A stretch of 64,000 nt of DNA, taken from positions 2,356,001-2,420,000 of the forward strand of contig JAKSGN010000003.1 of assembly GCA_024180945.1 (NCBI GenBank). Reading direction: 5' to 3'. A program made the position numbers and the translations under genes. The DNA comes from Macrophomina tecta. Taxonomy: Eukaryota > Ascomycota > Dothideomycetes > Botryosphaeriales > Botryosphaeriaceae. Under the pieces are notes generated by a model. It saw only the letters and a list, made by a program, of their open reading frames with translations. It searched no databases and had not been told where the DNA came from. Positions 1-11,899 of this stretch are shown here, one piece after another (the first letter of the stretch is position 1; each line of letters starts with the position of its first letter).

Positions 1-280
1 TCCGCTATAGAAATAGATTAATAGAATTAATACTAGATTATAGACCTTTTCTATGAGTATATAAACTACACTTCTTAGATAGCTTTAACCTAGGTAGTTA
101 ACTTTAATAATAGAATTTAGACTCTATTAGTAACACAGCCTTCACACGTAGTACTTAGTATTATTACGTATTTAACTTGCTCTTACCCTCTTCTTATACC
201 TACTTAAGAAAAACTCCCTTAATAGATTTTTCTTTCTCTTTAGTATTTAGATTCTTAGAGGTAGAGGCTCGCTTATTATA
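1..280 (+). repeat. 5' LTR of Gypsy-1 (3' portion only)
   Basis: It matches 9122-9401 base for base apart from transitions and ends in TTATTATA, corresponding to GCTCGTTATA at the end of the other LTR. This copy keeps some CpA (for example around 131-149) where the 3' LTR has TpA, so the two LTRs were mutated unequally. Confidence 0.9.
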
Positions 281-455
281 CTTTAACTACTATTCTTATA
301 AGGAGAGGAAGGCTCTAAGACTAAGTCTTATCGAGTAAGATATTACCCCCTAACGAGTTTAAGAAATAGTAATAGTACTAAAATTCTAGATAGAGATTAA
401 CCCGACTAAGGGTTAGATTTAGAATACTTAGGAACTAGCTTAGCCCGTATAGTAA

Positions 456-1670
456 ATGGAGCCTACTAAAGCTAAGCTCTTATAGCTTATCGAGGAGCTA
501 AAGACTTAAAATACTCGACTAATTAAGTATATAATAAAGTAAAGTGCTACTAAGATTAAAGTAGCGATATCTAAGAAGTTTAATAGAAATAAAAAAAAGC
601 TCTAATTCTTTCTACTCTAAATATAACGCTACCTCTAGTTTAATTAAGCGTAATTTAATAGCGATACTAAGAAAGTACTCTTCGTATTAACCTATCTTAG
701 AGAAACGATAGAGGTATAGATAAAACTATATCTTCGCGACAATCTAGCTAACGAATACTCTCTCGAGAAGAGATGAGAAAAGACTAAAAAAATCTTTAAT
801 ATCTATACGGAATTTATAAATAACCTTAGGGCTACTTTTAATAATTAGGATAAAGTTCGTAAAGCCTCTAATAATATTATAACTATTAAATAACTAGAAT
901 CTATAGCTATTTATATAACTAAGTTTTAATAGCTTATAGCCTACCTTAAATAGTTAAATAAGACTTTCTACGACCTCTTCTATAAAGGCCTAAAGAAAGA
1001 AGTTAAGAAGAATATAATTATTTATAAATACTCGTTTATCTTCTAAAAAATAGTAGACCTTACGTCTTAGATCGACGATTATATATACGAATAGAAAATA
1101 GGTTCTCGATAAGCTAATACTTTAAAGCCTCGCCGTAAAAAAATAATTCTTAAAGACGGAGACGCTATAGCCCTTAACGCGGCTAATAAATAGAATTCTA
1201 AGAAGGGTAATAATAATAGTTAAAATAATAATAAGAAGTCTAAAGAATCTAATCTAAACTAAACGGACGAATAAAAATAGTACTATAAAAATTAACTCTA
1301 TATTATCTATAGTAGTAATAAATACTTTTCTTTTAAGTATTCGTAGAACCCTCGTAATAAGAAAAATAGAAAGCAGACCTTAAGCGCTTAGCGCGAAGTA
1401 TTAGTTATATCCCGCTAAGATAACTATAATACGCTATACTAGATAGCCTACTACGACGATAACTATTAGATATACTAAAGTAGTAAAGATATATTAGAAT
1501 AGTACTCTTATAAACCTTAATAATTTAGTATAATAACTAGAAATGAAGAAGTTATCGAAGCTAATAATATTATTAATAATTTTTTCTTAGACGAGAAACT
1601 CGTAAATAGCGAGACTAGAGAACTATATAACTTAATAAATAATAAAGTAAAAGCTATACTAAACTCTATA
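456..1670 (+). pseudogene. Gypsy-1 gag, decayed
   Basis: A frame opens with ATG at 456 (MEPTKAKLLQLIEEL) and can be followed through many TAG and TAA codons. It gives the alpha-helical capsid-like stretch usual in fungal gypsy Gag proteins, then a basic, asparagine- and lysine-rich tail. Gag would coat the element RNA in cytoplasmic particles. A zinc knuckle is no longer legible; its cysteines are probably lost by TG-to-TA change. Start and end are approximate. The call rests mainly on position between the LTR and the protease/RT block. Confidence 0.6.
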
Positions 1671-2279
1671 ATCTTTTTAGAACTCGAGCGCCTTATAGCT
1701 AAGTATAGAATTAACGTAGAAATAATAAATAAGAACGACTAACTCGCCTAGATAATCTAGATTTTCTATAAGAGAGGATTAGCCCTTATAGTACTATAGA
1801 TATAGCGCTAAGAGACCCTCTAGAAAACCTAAATCGAGTAAGATAGAAAGAAGTATAAACTTATTATTATAAAGAAAACTACGCTCGTAATACTTTATTA
1901 TTAAGAAATAATTACTTAATAGTAAGTAGACTATAACTCTCTTTAAGAATTAGTAAGAATTCTTTATTAATATAGTATAGTAACTATCTAGAACTATATA
2001 CTTTAGTAGATACTAAATAAGAAACTTAATATACTAACTTTTTAATACTAGGTATAAAAGAATATAGTCTACTAGTAAAAATAGTTATATACTAATAAAT
2101 AGACTAATTAGAAGTAAATATACCTCTAAGTTAATAAATAGAAAGACTATATATATAGTAAAGTCTACGGCCATCCAAAGCTAAAAAACTAGACGGCCCT
2201 ATAATATTAGAATCGACCTAGGGGCCGTAGTCTAGGTTTTTTTATATAGTATTATATATATTAAATACGAAAACTCTTA

Positions 2280-5200
2280 CCGAAAAGAAGCTTTAGAAAT
2301 AATTTAAAATTACTAAAGTTCTATAAGAACGTAAGATCTTAATACTAATTAATAGTAGATTAAACGAAGACTTTATTTATAATAAACTAGTATAAGAATT
2401 AAATATTTCTTATTAAAAAAAGAAAGAACCCTATTCTCTTAGCGAATTTAATAAAAGAAACGCTAACTATAAAAAAGAATAAATACGTATTAAAATAAAA
2501 AAAGTTTTACTAAAAATTAATAAATACTCTAATTAGGTTACCCTTAATATCTAAAGAATCCCGAAATATAACGTTATTCTCGAAATATCTTAGCTTAGAA
2601 CTCGCAATCCCCTTATTAACTAGGTAAGCGATATACTCTTTCTATAATAGAATATTTAGGATATTATTAAAAACCCTAAAAGTAGTTATAAGAATATTAA
2701 ATAGAAACTACTAAATATCTTCTAAAAATATATTTTTAGTATAAAACGGGAAGTAGCTAGTATAAGGCCTAAACGCGGTAATTATATAGGCGACTCTAAT
2801 AGTAGTATAAGTTAGAACTAGGACTATAATGTAAAAAATAAAGCCTTCTTAGTAAAATATAATTCTATCGTAGAAATAAGCCCTACTAAGCGAAATAATA
2901 CCCTTAAATTATTAAAAGAAATGCAAGACTTAAACGATAATATAAGATCTAGTAATAGTAGTATTAATAGTAACCTTAAGAAAGGCCTAAAATAAAACTA
3001 GAACTATAGCGTATAAGACGCCGTCTTTCTAATAAAATATAGTGCCTTAAGTAGAGTAAGCCCTACTAAGTTAAGTATTTCTAAAAATTAAGTATAATAC
3101 TTATTACGAAGGACTACGCGGAAAAAGCGTAAGGCTAAGAGTAAGGCTTCGCGAAAGTAATTAGTAGCCCTAAAATCTTCTATAGATATCTAGATAATCT
3201 TAAGAGAGGTATTTAAGCGTATAAAATACTAAGAATAATAGGTTTATTTTATATATATTAAATTCTTACTAGCGGTGTAATAGAGAGCACTAGCTAGGGC
3301 CTAATAGAAAAGGCTAAGAAATAAAAACTATCTAACTTCTATTAAAGAAGACGATTCTGCGAGGATTAAGAGAGAATAATATAATAGTTTAAAAATATAG
3401 TAGTAACTATAAGAAACACCTCTAATTTTAAAAATAGAAACGGTATTCGACGAGTATTAGAACTTAGTTACTATTTACTAAGAAAGAGAAAAGAGAGACT
3501 TACTAAAATACTAACTATAAAACTATAAGATTTTACTTAAGCTAAGAATAAAACTAACTTATAAGCCTATCTACTTCTTATTAAAGAAGAAAATAGAGGC
3601 TTTAAAGAAATATATTAAAAAGAATCTTAAGCGAAAATATATTCGGCCGTTAATATTATTAGTCGAATATCCGATCCTCTTCGTTTCTAAGAAAAATAGT
3701 AAGTTACGCCTCTACGTTAACTATCGATAACTTAATAATATTACGATTAAGAACTAATACCCGCTTCTACGTATTAATAAGCTCTAGGATAAGTTAGAGA
3801 ATATAAAGTACTTTATAAAACTAAATCTTAAAAATAAATATTACCTAGTTAAGATTAAAAAAAAAAGAATAGAAGATAGCCTTTAAAATAAGGCTAGAAC
3901 TCTATAAGTATATAGTAATATTATTCAGGCTTATTAACGTACTAGTAATATTTTAGTCGCTCGTTAATAATATACTACGTAAATACTTAGATATCTTCTA
4001 TCTAATATATCTCGATAATATTCTTATCTTCTTAGAGACGCTTAAGAAATATAAGAAGTATATTAAAAAAATTCTAGAAATTCTCTAAGCTAAGAATCTA
4101 ACTATCGCGCCTAATAAGTACGAGTAGAACGTATAAAGAATAGAATTCTTAGGCTTTATTATTATCCCTAAATATATTAGTATAGATAACTTAAAACTAG
4201 ACTCTATTAAAGAATAGCTAGTACTAAAGATAATTAAGAAAGTATAGTTCTTTCTTAGATTTATAAACTTCTATAGAAAGTATATTTAGAACTACTTAAA
4301 GATTATGAAATCTTTAACACGACTTATTTAGAAAGAGTATAGCTTTTAATAGAAAAATAATTAGTAGTAAGCCTTTAATTTACTAAAAAGAATATTTTAT
4401 AAAGTACTCGTCTTAGAAATATACGACCCTAATAAACTAATTAAAGTAGAAACTAATATATTAGAATTCGCCCTAGAAGTATATCTTAGCTAGCCTAATA
4501 ATAAAGGTAGATAGTATTTAATCGTATTTTACTCTAGAAAGTTTACCCTAATAAAGCTTAACTATAATACTTATAATAAGAAGCTCTTAGCTATCGTCTT
4601 AGTATTTAAGTACTAGAGAAACTACCTAGAAGAAGCTAACTAATAAATAATAGTATATTATAATTATTAGAATCTTATACGTTTTACTACGACTAAGAAG
4701 CTAAACTAACGATAGATTCGCTAGTTATAAGAATTAGTATTCTATAACTTTAAGATTACGTATAGAAAAGGTATAGATAACGCCGCCGCTAACGCGCTTA
4801 GTAGAAGAGTAGACTATATAAAAGAAAGAATTAAGCCGTAATCTATAGTATTATAGTAAATAAGTAATAGATTACTTACTTTTACTAAATAGTCTTTTCT
4901 AATACTTTATATCGAGTTAAACCTATAGTATTAAAAGATTTAAGAAGTATACGCTTAGAACTTCTTCGCGTAGAAACTTTTAGCGCTTAAGAATAACCCG
5001 CGTATTATTTAAGATAGAGAAGAAATACTTCTCTTTAAAAAATTAATCTATATTTTAATAAGACTATAAGAAGTACTCGTTAAGAATATATACGTAGTAT
5101 CTACGTATAGATATTAGGGTATTAATAGAATAACTAAGAGAATTACGTAAAACTTCTACTTTCTAAAATTACGAAAAATAGTCTAGCGTATAGTTTTATA

Positions 5201-6365
5201 ATACGACCTTTATATCTAAAGTAAAGCCGTAACGTACGCTTTATATAGATAACTATAACCCCTAGAAGTACTAGAAGGACTATAGTAATAGATTACGCTA
5301 GACTTTATTACGAAGCTACTAAAGTCTAGAGATTTACTTATAAAAGTTAAGTATGACTTAATTCTAGTCTTTATCGATAAACTTACGAAGTACGTATACT
5401 TTTTACCCTATCTAGAAGTATTAAATATAGAATAGCTAGCCTATATATTTCTTTAATATATCTTCGTGGATTATAGAATACCGGAAGTATTAGTTTTAAA
5501 TAAAAATAAGCTAATAAGATCTAAATTTTAGTAAATGCTTATATACTAGCTTAGAGTAAAGAATAAACTCTCTATAATAATATATGCGTAAACTAACGGC
5601 TAGATAGAATGAATAAACTAGACTCTTAAATAATATCTTCGCTATTATATTAACTATCTATAGGATAACTAGGCTATATAGCTATCTATAGTATAATTCG
5701 CCTATAATAGCGCTAAATAAGAGTTAACTAACGTATTTCCGTTCTTTACTAACTATAGATTTAAACTAGACGTATATAGAGAAGCTATTTTAAGTAAAAA
5801 ATTAGCCTAGAAAGGCGTCCTTAAAGCCGAGTAGCTAAAAGAATTATATAAAGCTATTAGTTTTAACCTCGAATACGTACGAATTATAATATCTAAATAC
5901 TATAATAGATAGTACTAGGCGGCACTAAACTTTAAAAAAAAAATAAAGTATACCTCTTTACGAAAAATATTAAATTAAAGCAACCGAGCGATAAATTAGA
6001 TTTTAAGAAAATCGGTTTATTCGAAATTATAGAAAAACTTAGAGAAGTTATGTATTAACTTAAATTATTTAATATATAGATAAATTCTATCTTTTATATA
6101 GTATTACTCGAGCTAGTACTAGAAAATGCCACTATTCTAGAAACTTAAGAAGAGATTATACTAGAAAACTCTAACGCTAAAGAAACCTAGTACCTAGTTA
6201 AGAAGATTCTAGACTATAAGCGGTTTAGACGTTAGCTTAAATATCTCATTAAATAGAAAGAATATGGGAATAAAGATAACTAGTAGATATTTAAGAATAA
6301 TATATATCTAGATCTTATTATAGAGTTCTATTACTAGAACCCTAACCTTCCGCGGAAATAAGATC
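2280..6365 (+). pseudogene. Gypsy-1 pol: protease, RT, RNase H, integrase, chromodomain (decayed)
   Basis: Reading through RIP-type stops, the domains run in chromovirus order. A protease tail (PKYNVILEIS) lies near 2560. RT fingers and palm occur near 3580-4180, with LRLYVNYR at about 3700 and the active site YLDN at 4008-4019. RNase H lies near 4440-4800, the integrase zinc and DDE core at about 5050-5650, and a chromodomain with FRRQLKYLIKWKEYG at about 6190-6350. The second aspartate of the RT dyad is Asn, as expected from GAT-GAT to GAT-AAT. The chromodomain would have steered integration to modified histones. Damage is far too dense for function. Confidence 0.9.
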
Positions 6366-6396
6366 GCTCTAGAAGAACGAATTTATCTATAACTTA

Positions 6397-8249
6397 ACGT
6401 AGTTAGCAAGCGAGCCGTCTATATAAGCGAGCCGTCCACCTTACTAACTTTACGCGACGCGTCAACTGTTAACAATAATGGCTTAATTAACTACTGCCTA
6501 ATTAACTTGCAACGAAGTAGATATCTTCCTTACTATTTCAGCTATAAATATAAATTAGATTTAGAGCGAAAGACGCGCTGCATAAACGTTTAACGTCCCC
6601 CGAACTACGCTCCGCGACCGACGCACTAGAGTCGCCTTACGACGCGATTGCGAGCCTAATTTAAAGAAGCTTACAAAACCCGAGGAGGAGGCAATTATTT
6701 AACATATACTTGACCTAGATTCGCGAGGCTTTGCGCCTACGTTGGATGTAGTGCGGGATATGGCTAATAAACTACTTACTAAGCGCGCTGCTGGCCAGGT
6801 TGGCTAGAAGTGGCTAAGGAACTTTATTAGGCGGAGTCTATAGCTTATAACCCGATTAAATCGACTATATAATCGCCAGAGGGCTATGTGTGAGGATTCT
6901 AAGGTCCTTAGCGAGTGGTTTAAGCTTGTATAGCGTACGAAAGAGAAGTACGGTATTCTTAATAAAGATACCTATAACTTTGATGAGACTGGCTTTATAA
7001 TGGGTAAAATATTGGCTTAGCTCGTTATTATAGGCTTAGAGAGGCGTAATCGACTAAAGGCGATATAACTAGGCGATCGTAAGTGGGTGACTATTATCCA
7101 AGGAATTAACGCTACTGGGTGGGCGATCCCACCATTTATTATCTTCGCGGCTAAGTACCACCTCTCTGCCTGGTATAAAGACGACGATATACCTAGTGAT
7201 TAGGCTATCGCAGTTAGTAATAACGGCTGGATAATAAATAAGCTTGGAGTTGCGTGGCTAAAGCACTTTAATAAGTATATAAAGGCGCGTACGGTGGGGA
7301 CGCATCGGCTGCTAATTATCGACGGCCATAAGAGCTACAACTCGCTTAAATTCTAGGAAATCTATAAGGAGGAGAAGGTTATTACCCTCTATATATCTTC
7401 CTATTCGTCGCACCTGCTATAGCCGCTTGATGTAGGCTGCTTTGCGCCGTTAAAGCGAGTATATAGGGATTAGATTGGAGGCTTGGCGCGTAATTATATT
7501 AACTATATTACTAAGCTTGAGTTCCTAGCAGCCTTTAAAGTAGCCTTTAATAAGTTAATTATAAAGGCTAACATCTGCGCAAGCTTTCGAGGAGCTGGTC
7601 TAGTACTATACGACCTAGAGGCTGTGCTATTAAGGCTTGATGTTAAGCTTTATACGTTAACAACACTAGGTGCCCCAGAGGCTCCATGGGAGTTAAAGAT
7701 ACTAAGTAACGCGCGCGAACTAGAGTCTTAATCAACTCTAATTCGCGATTGGATTTAAAGGTATTAAGATTCTTCGCCTACATTAATCGTCTAGTCGCTT
7801 GATTAGCTTACTAAGGGCGCTGAGATAATAATGTATTTAGCAGCCCTAATGTGCGATTAGCTCGCAAGCCTTTAGAAGGCAAATAAGGCCGCTATAAAGC
7901 GTAAATAGCGCAAAAGAAAGCGGATTTAGAAGCGAGACACCTTAATAAAGGTAGAGGGCGAGGAAATTATTACTTAAAAGGACGTTAATGAGCAACTTAA
8001 GAGCGAAACGCGTTAAGGCAAGGCGCGATTAGGTGTGAGTAGGCAGCAAACAGCGCGCTATAGGCGCTATAGGAAGCTAGGGCATAATTCTCGTACGTGC
8101 TAAAAAGATACTGGGGAGGCTTCTTAAGCTAGGATAGTTGTTATTCTTATTATATTTTAATGCGTTGTTGAAATATATACGTGTAAAAGCGTAGAAAGTT
8201 AGTAAGGTGGACGGCTCGCTTATATAAATGGCTCGCTTGCCAACTACGT
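6397..8249 (+). mobile_element. Fot1-like (pogo/Tigger-type) DNA transposon no. 1
   Basis: Inverted ends of about 55-58 bp match: ACGTAGTTAGCAAGCGAGCC at the left, and its reverse complement with few changes at the right. The element is 1,853 bp and is flanked by a TA duplication (6395-6396 and 8250-8251), the target rule of Tc1/mariner/pogo elements. Each end carries AAGCGAGCCGT twice, about 17 bp apart, probably the transposase binding sites. It is inserted in Gypsy-1 just after the chromodomain. It has clearly fewer RIP changes than its host element, so it landed later. Confidence 0.95.
6478..8160 (+). pseudogene. Fot1-like DDE transposase, RIP-type nonsense mutations
   Basis: A single 561-codon frame runs from ATG 6478 to TAA 8158-8160 with internal TAG and TAA codons only. 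In order it shows an N-terminal helix-turn-helix/CENP-B-type DNA-binding part (EEEAII, RGFAPTLDVVRDMANKLL, about residues 60-110) and a DDE_1 catalytic domain. The three acidic sites are all present: NFDETGF (about residue 170), IIDGHKSYNSL (about 280) and PLDVGCFAPLKR (about 315). The tail is basic and lysine-rich and ends in HNSRTC. The stretch 7483-7731 is open. Replacing TAG/TAA by CAG/CAA would give a full-length protein, so nonsense mutation rather than rearrangement inactivated it. Confidence 0.9.
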
Positions 8250-8299
8250 TAGCCCTAGACGAAAACGTAATCCTAGCTATTAAATTAGGCGGAGAACCT

Positions 8300-8760
8300 C
8301 TAAAGCTTAAGAAATCCTTAATAATAAAAGAGCTCGGGAAACGCTTTAAAGTCGGTACGTTTTTACTAGCTATATATTATCTATCGCGATTCTCTTTTTT
8401 AAGTCTTTCTAACTCCTTAATAGATACTAGTTTACGATTAAATATCTTTTTACGTTTCTTATTTATTAAACTTAGCTACTTACGTAACCGCCGCGTATAG
8501 GCGCGCGCTATTATTTTAGTATTTTTCGTCTTCTCTAGCTATCTTTCTAGCCGCTCTATTTCTGCGTATATCTTATTTCCTATATAAGTTAGCTAGAGAA
8601 GCTACTAAGAGAAAAAAAATCTATACTTCTTACGCATTACTACTAAATCGTACTTACGATTCTTTTATAAATAACGACTATACTTCCCGGAGTCTACGCT
8701 TATAAAACACTTAGAACCTAATAACTAATATGCGCTATAAGAAGAAGGTATCTCTTAACG
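8300..8760 (-). pseudogene. Antisense ORF of Gypsy-1, charged coiled-coil-like protein (decayed)
   Basis: On the strand opposite to pol, between the chromodomain and the 3' LTR, a frame can be read with only TAG/TAA breaks. It contains IYAEIERLER, then ARAYTRRLRK, INKKRKKIFNRK and SIKELERLKKENR (about 8540 down to 8350). The heptad-like pattern of Leu, Glu, Arg and Lys suggests a coiled coil. Fungal annotations contain many hypothetical proteins of this style next to chromoviruses, but I know of no function. A frame similar in position and style occurs in Gypsy-2. The ORF at 8228-8500 on the plus strand is the chance shadow of this region. Confidence 0.6.
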
Positions 8761-8931
8761 TTTATACGAAATAAATTTTGCTAGAATTTATTAACGCTTA
8801 GTAGAATTAGTAGTAGTCCTAGCTATTATTAGTACGCAACGTACGCGACTAGAAAACACGGGTATATAAGAATTTTATACCTACTAAGTTACGAAATTTT
8901 TCGGGCCGAAGAATTCTAAAAGAGGGAATAG

Positions 8932-9401
8932 TATTACGGCGTAGCCTTTATAGAGTAGAAAATAAGCGAAATAAAGAAATAAAGCGAGGCGTAGATATAC
9001 GCCGTAGAAAGATCTATAGAAAGAGTTATATAAATTACGTAATACTAAGTATTAATCTATATACTCTCACCTAGATAAATATAGATTAAATAGATTAAAT
9101 CTCTTTAATCTCTATAATCTATTCTCTATAGAAATAGATTAATAGAATTAATACTAGATTATAAATCTTTTTTATAAGTATATAAACTATACTTCTTAAA
9201 TAGCTTTAACCTAGGTAGTTAACTTTAATAATAGAATTTAGACTCTATTAGTAATATGGCCTTTATATATAGTACTTAGTATTATTACGTATTTAACTTA
9301 CTCTTATTCTCTTCTTATATCTACTTAAGAAAAACTTTCTTAATAGATTTTTCTCCCTCTTTAGTATTTAGATTTTTAAAGGTAGAGGCCCGCTCGTTAT
9401 A
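8932..9401 (+). repeat. 3' LTR of Gypsy-1
   Basis: The LTR is 470 bp. It begins TATTACGGCG right after the purine tract AAAAGAGGGAATAG (8918-8931) and ends GTTATA. The expected TG...CA ends have become TA...TA, the change RIP makes. Confidence 0.9.
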
Positions 9402-9403
9402 TC

Positions 9404-9607
9404 GGCCTTAAGAACGCCTTTCTAGGCTAATTTTTTACTTAGAATAGCCTCTCTATACGCGTCTAGTTTAAATCTATAGTTAGTAAAGAATAGAAATACG
9501 TTAGTTAACTCTTATTTAGCGCTATTATAGGCGAATTATACTATAGATAGCTATATAGTCTAGTTATTCTATAGATAGTTAATATAATAGCGAAGATATT
9601 ATTCGAG
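9404..9607 (-). repeat. Inverted fragment of Gypsy-1-type integrase
   Basis: Its reverse complement matches 5623-5828 of Gypsy-1 (integrase C-terminal half, including the segment TATAATTCGCCTATAATAGC) with scattered transitions. It is a scrap of another copy lying head-to-head with Gypsy-1 and cut at its far side by the LTR of Gypsy-2. Confidence 0.9.
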
Positions 9608-10403
9608 TATTACGAATCCCCGGGGATAAGGACTTTATAATCCTATAGGCTAGAAGCCCGTACGGGAAAAGATACTATAGAAACTAGAAACCCTTATAAA
9701 TAGTAAAGCCGCATAACTAAGGCGTTTATACGAAAAAACTAGCCTTAAGAAAAGACGGCGCGTATAGCCCTAAGCTAGGTAGTAATAGAAGTCTATATAA
9801 AAATAATACTTACGCGGCGTAGTAATATACTAAGAATAGAATCCCGTAGAAGAAGAATTAGTTATAGAAGTATACTTAGCTAAACTAGATAGTAAGTATA
9901 GAAGTATATACTCTTACTAAGAATAAAAGATAGAATCTAAGAAACTAACTTTCGAGTATAAAGAATAAATAAAAGAAAGATAGATATATCGTCTATTTAT
10001 TAAGAAAGAAGTCGGATTCTAGAAAACGAGTATTAGCACCTAAGTTACGTAGAACCTACTAGGCCTACTCGAGAATTAGAAGTCTTAGTACTAATCTAAC
10101 TCTTAGATTAATCTAATACTACGACTAATCTAATAGTCGTTCTAATTTCTAGATTATTATAGCTTTTCTATAGTATATAGAATATATTTATTAGGTAGTA
10201 CTTTAGTCTTTATAGTTAACTTAAGATTCTAATATAGACTTATTAGAGATAATAAGCCTAACGCGTACCGCGTACTAATCTATTATGTAATTACTACTTA
10301 TTATTTTAATTTTTTATTCTTCTCTTATTCTTTAAGGTAAACCTTACCGCTATCTAATTCTACTAGATAACTCTAAAGCCTAGTAAAAGAGGCTGCCGTT
10401 ATA
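9608..10403 (+). repeat. 5' LTR of Gypsy-2
   Basis: It runs from TATTACGAATCCCCGGGG to GCCGTTATA and pairs with 17092-17888. It contains the inverted pair GGCTAGAAGCCCG and a CpG-rich core that RIP left alone. Confidence 0.92.
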
Positions 10404-10754
10404 CTTTAACTATTATTCTTATAAGGGAAGGTAGTTCCGAGGAAAGAAATACTTAATAATAAGATAGTATTATCTAATACTTAACGCTAACTAAGTAATA
10501 TAATAAACGACGTAGATATAAATAATAACGGTTCTCTATAGCTAACTATAGCCGATCTCTTTTAGATTATCTAAGATATATAAGGCTAGATCGGCAAACT
10601 TCGCGGATAACTTTAGAAGTAAACTAACGAGAATACCTAGCTCTACTAATAAATAGGCGAACTTTATAACTAAGCTATTCTAGTTACTTATACTCTAGCG
10701 CTAGTATACACCTTAATATCTATAGTAACCTAACCCCCTAATAAAAGTACGAAA

Positions 10755-11780
10755 ATGGCTAAACTAGATCTATTCTATAGTAATTAAAAGAAGCTCTAAA
10801 TTTTTTTCTTATAGCTTAATCTATACTTCTTCTTTAACTCTAGAGATTTTTCTATAGATAATAAAAAGATAATATTCGCTACTACCTACCTCCGCGATAC
10901 TACGATATAGTGGTTTAAGCCCTATCTTAGAGACTAAATAGAGAAAAAAACTAAAGATATATAAAAAGAATACTAAGAAAGTCTTTAGTAGCTATAAGTA
11001 CTTTATAATATAGATTAAGTAGAGCTTTAGAGACCTCGACGAAGTTAATAAGACTCGATAAGCCGTTATAAATATCTACTAGAAGATCTTAGTAGTAGAC
11101 TATACTATAAAGTTTTAAAAGACCGCCGCGTATCTAAATAATTAGTCCGACCGCGCCCTTATAGACTACTACTACTAAGGACTTAAGAAGAGGGTTAAAG
11201 ACTAACTTATAATATAAGACGACTTTAAGATTCTAGATAAGCTTATTAAGCTAGCTATTAAATACGATAATCGCCTCTTCGAGCGCTAATTAGAAAAATA
11301 TAAGAGAAACTACGGGGCTAATACTTCGCACCCCTTACGACTACGCTATATGTAAGAAAAAGACGACGCTATAGAGCTAGACGCTACTTAATAAAGCGAT
11401 AAAGATAATAAGTGTAAGAGATAACCTTAACGCTAATAGACGAAGTAAGAAACGGAACGCTTTAATAAAAAACTCTATATCTACTATAAAAATAAGTAAA
11501 ACCCCCGGCACCGCTATCTATAATAAAATAAAATCGGTAAGACTACTACCGTCGCTACTTAGAAAAAGAAGAAACCTCGCTTCGCGTTTACTTTAAGTAA
11601 AGAAGTTAACTATACGGCTATAAGTTAGACTATCTACTATAATAATAACTACGTAACCTACTAAAGCGATAAATAAGCTACTAGGTAATACCCCTTTAAG
11701 CTATAATAGCTAAACCTAGCCACGCATAACGAGAAAGTACTAGAAATTAATAATCTAATTAATAACTTCTTCTATGATGA
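10755..11780 (+). pseudogene. Gypsy-2 gag, decayed
   Basis: The frame opens MAKLDLFYSN at ATG 10755 and reads on as FFLQLNLYFFF and IFATTYLRDT, with stops in Gln positions. This is the capsid motif pattern of chromovirus Gag (a 'K...F..Q....F' and 'A..YL' signature). The later part is basic. The zinc knuckle cannot be read with confidence. It would form the virus-like particle shell. Confidence 0.7.
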
Positions 11781-11899
11781 CGAGCTAGTTAATAGCGATA
11801 TAAATAAACTCTACGATAGTATACCTAAATCTAGTAAAGTAGGGAATATAAAGTAATAGTAGAATTAAGCTATACTTAACCAAATTACGAAATACCTAA

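Larger units (their letters stand above)
1..9401 (+). mobile_element. Gypsy-1: RIP-degraded chromovirus (Ty3/gypsy) LTR retrotransposon, left end cut by the window
   Basis: The order partial 5' LTR, gag, protease, reverse transcriptase, RNase H, integrase, chromodomain, antisense ORF, polypurine tract and 3' LTR identifies a Ty3/gypsy chromovirus read left to right. The first 280 bases align to the last 280 of the LTR at 8932-9401 at a constant offset of 9121, so about 190 bases of the 5' LTR lie outside the window. The reading frames are full of TAG and TAA, with CpA and TpG almost absent, as expected from RIP. A Fot1-like transposon sits inside at 6397-8249. No clear tRNA primer site starting TGG follows the 5' LTR. 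The element cannot be autonomous. Confidence 0.93.

Noticed and set aside
2165..2240. Possible hairpin with CTACGGCC/GGCCGTAG in Gypsy-1
   Set aside because: Arms are short and interrupted, and no second copy was found to support function.
8228..8500. Open 90-codon plus-strand frame at the right end of the first Fot1-like element
   Set aside because: It spans the transposon end and gypsy DNA and shadows the antisense coding frame; no domain or composition supports it.
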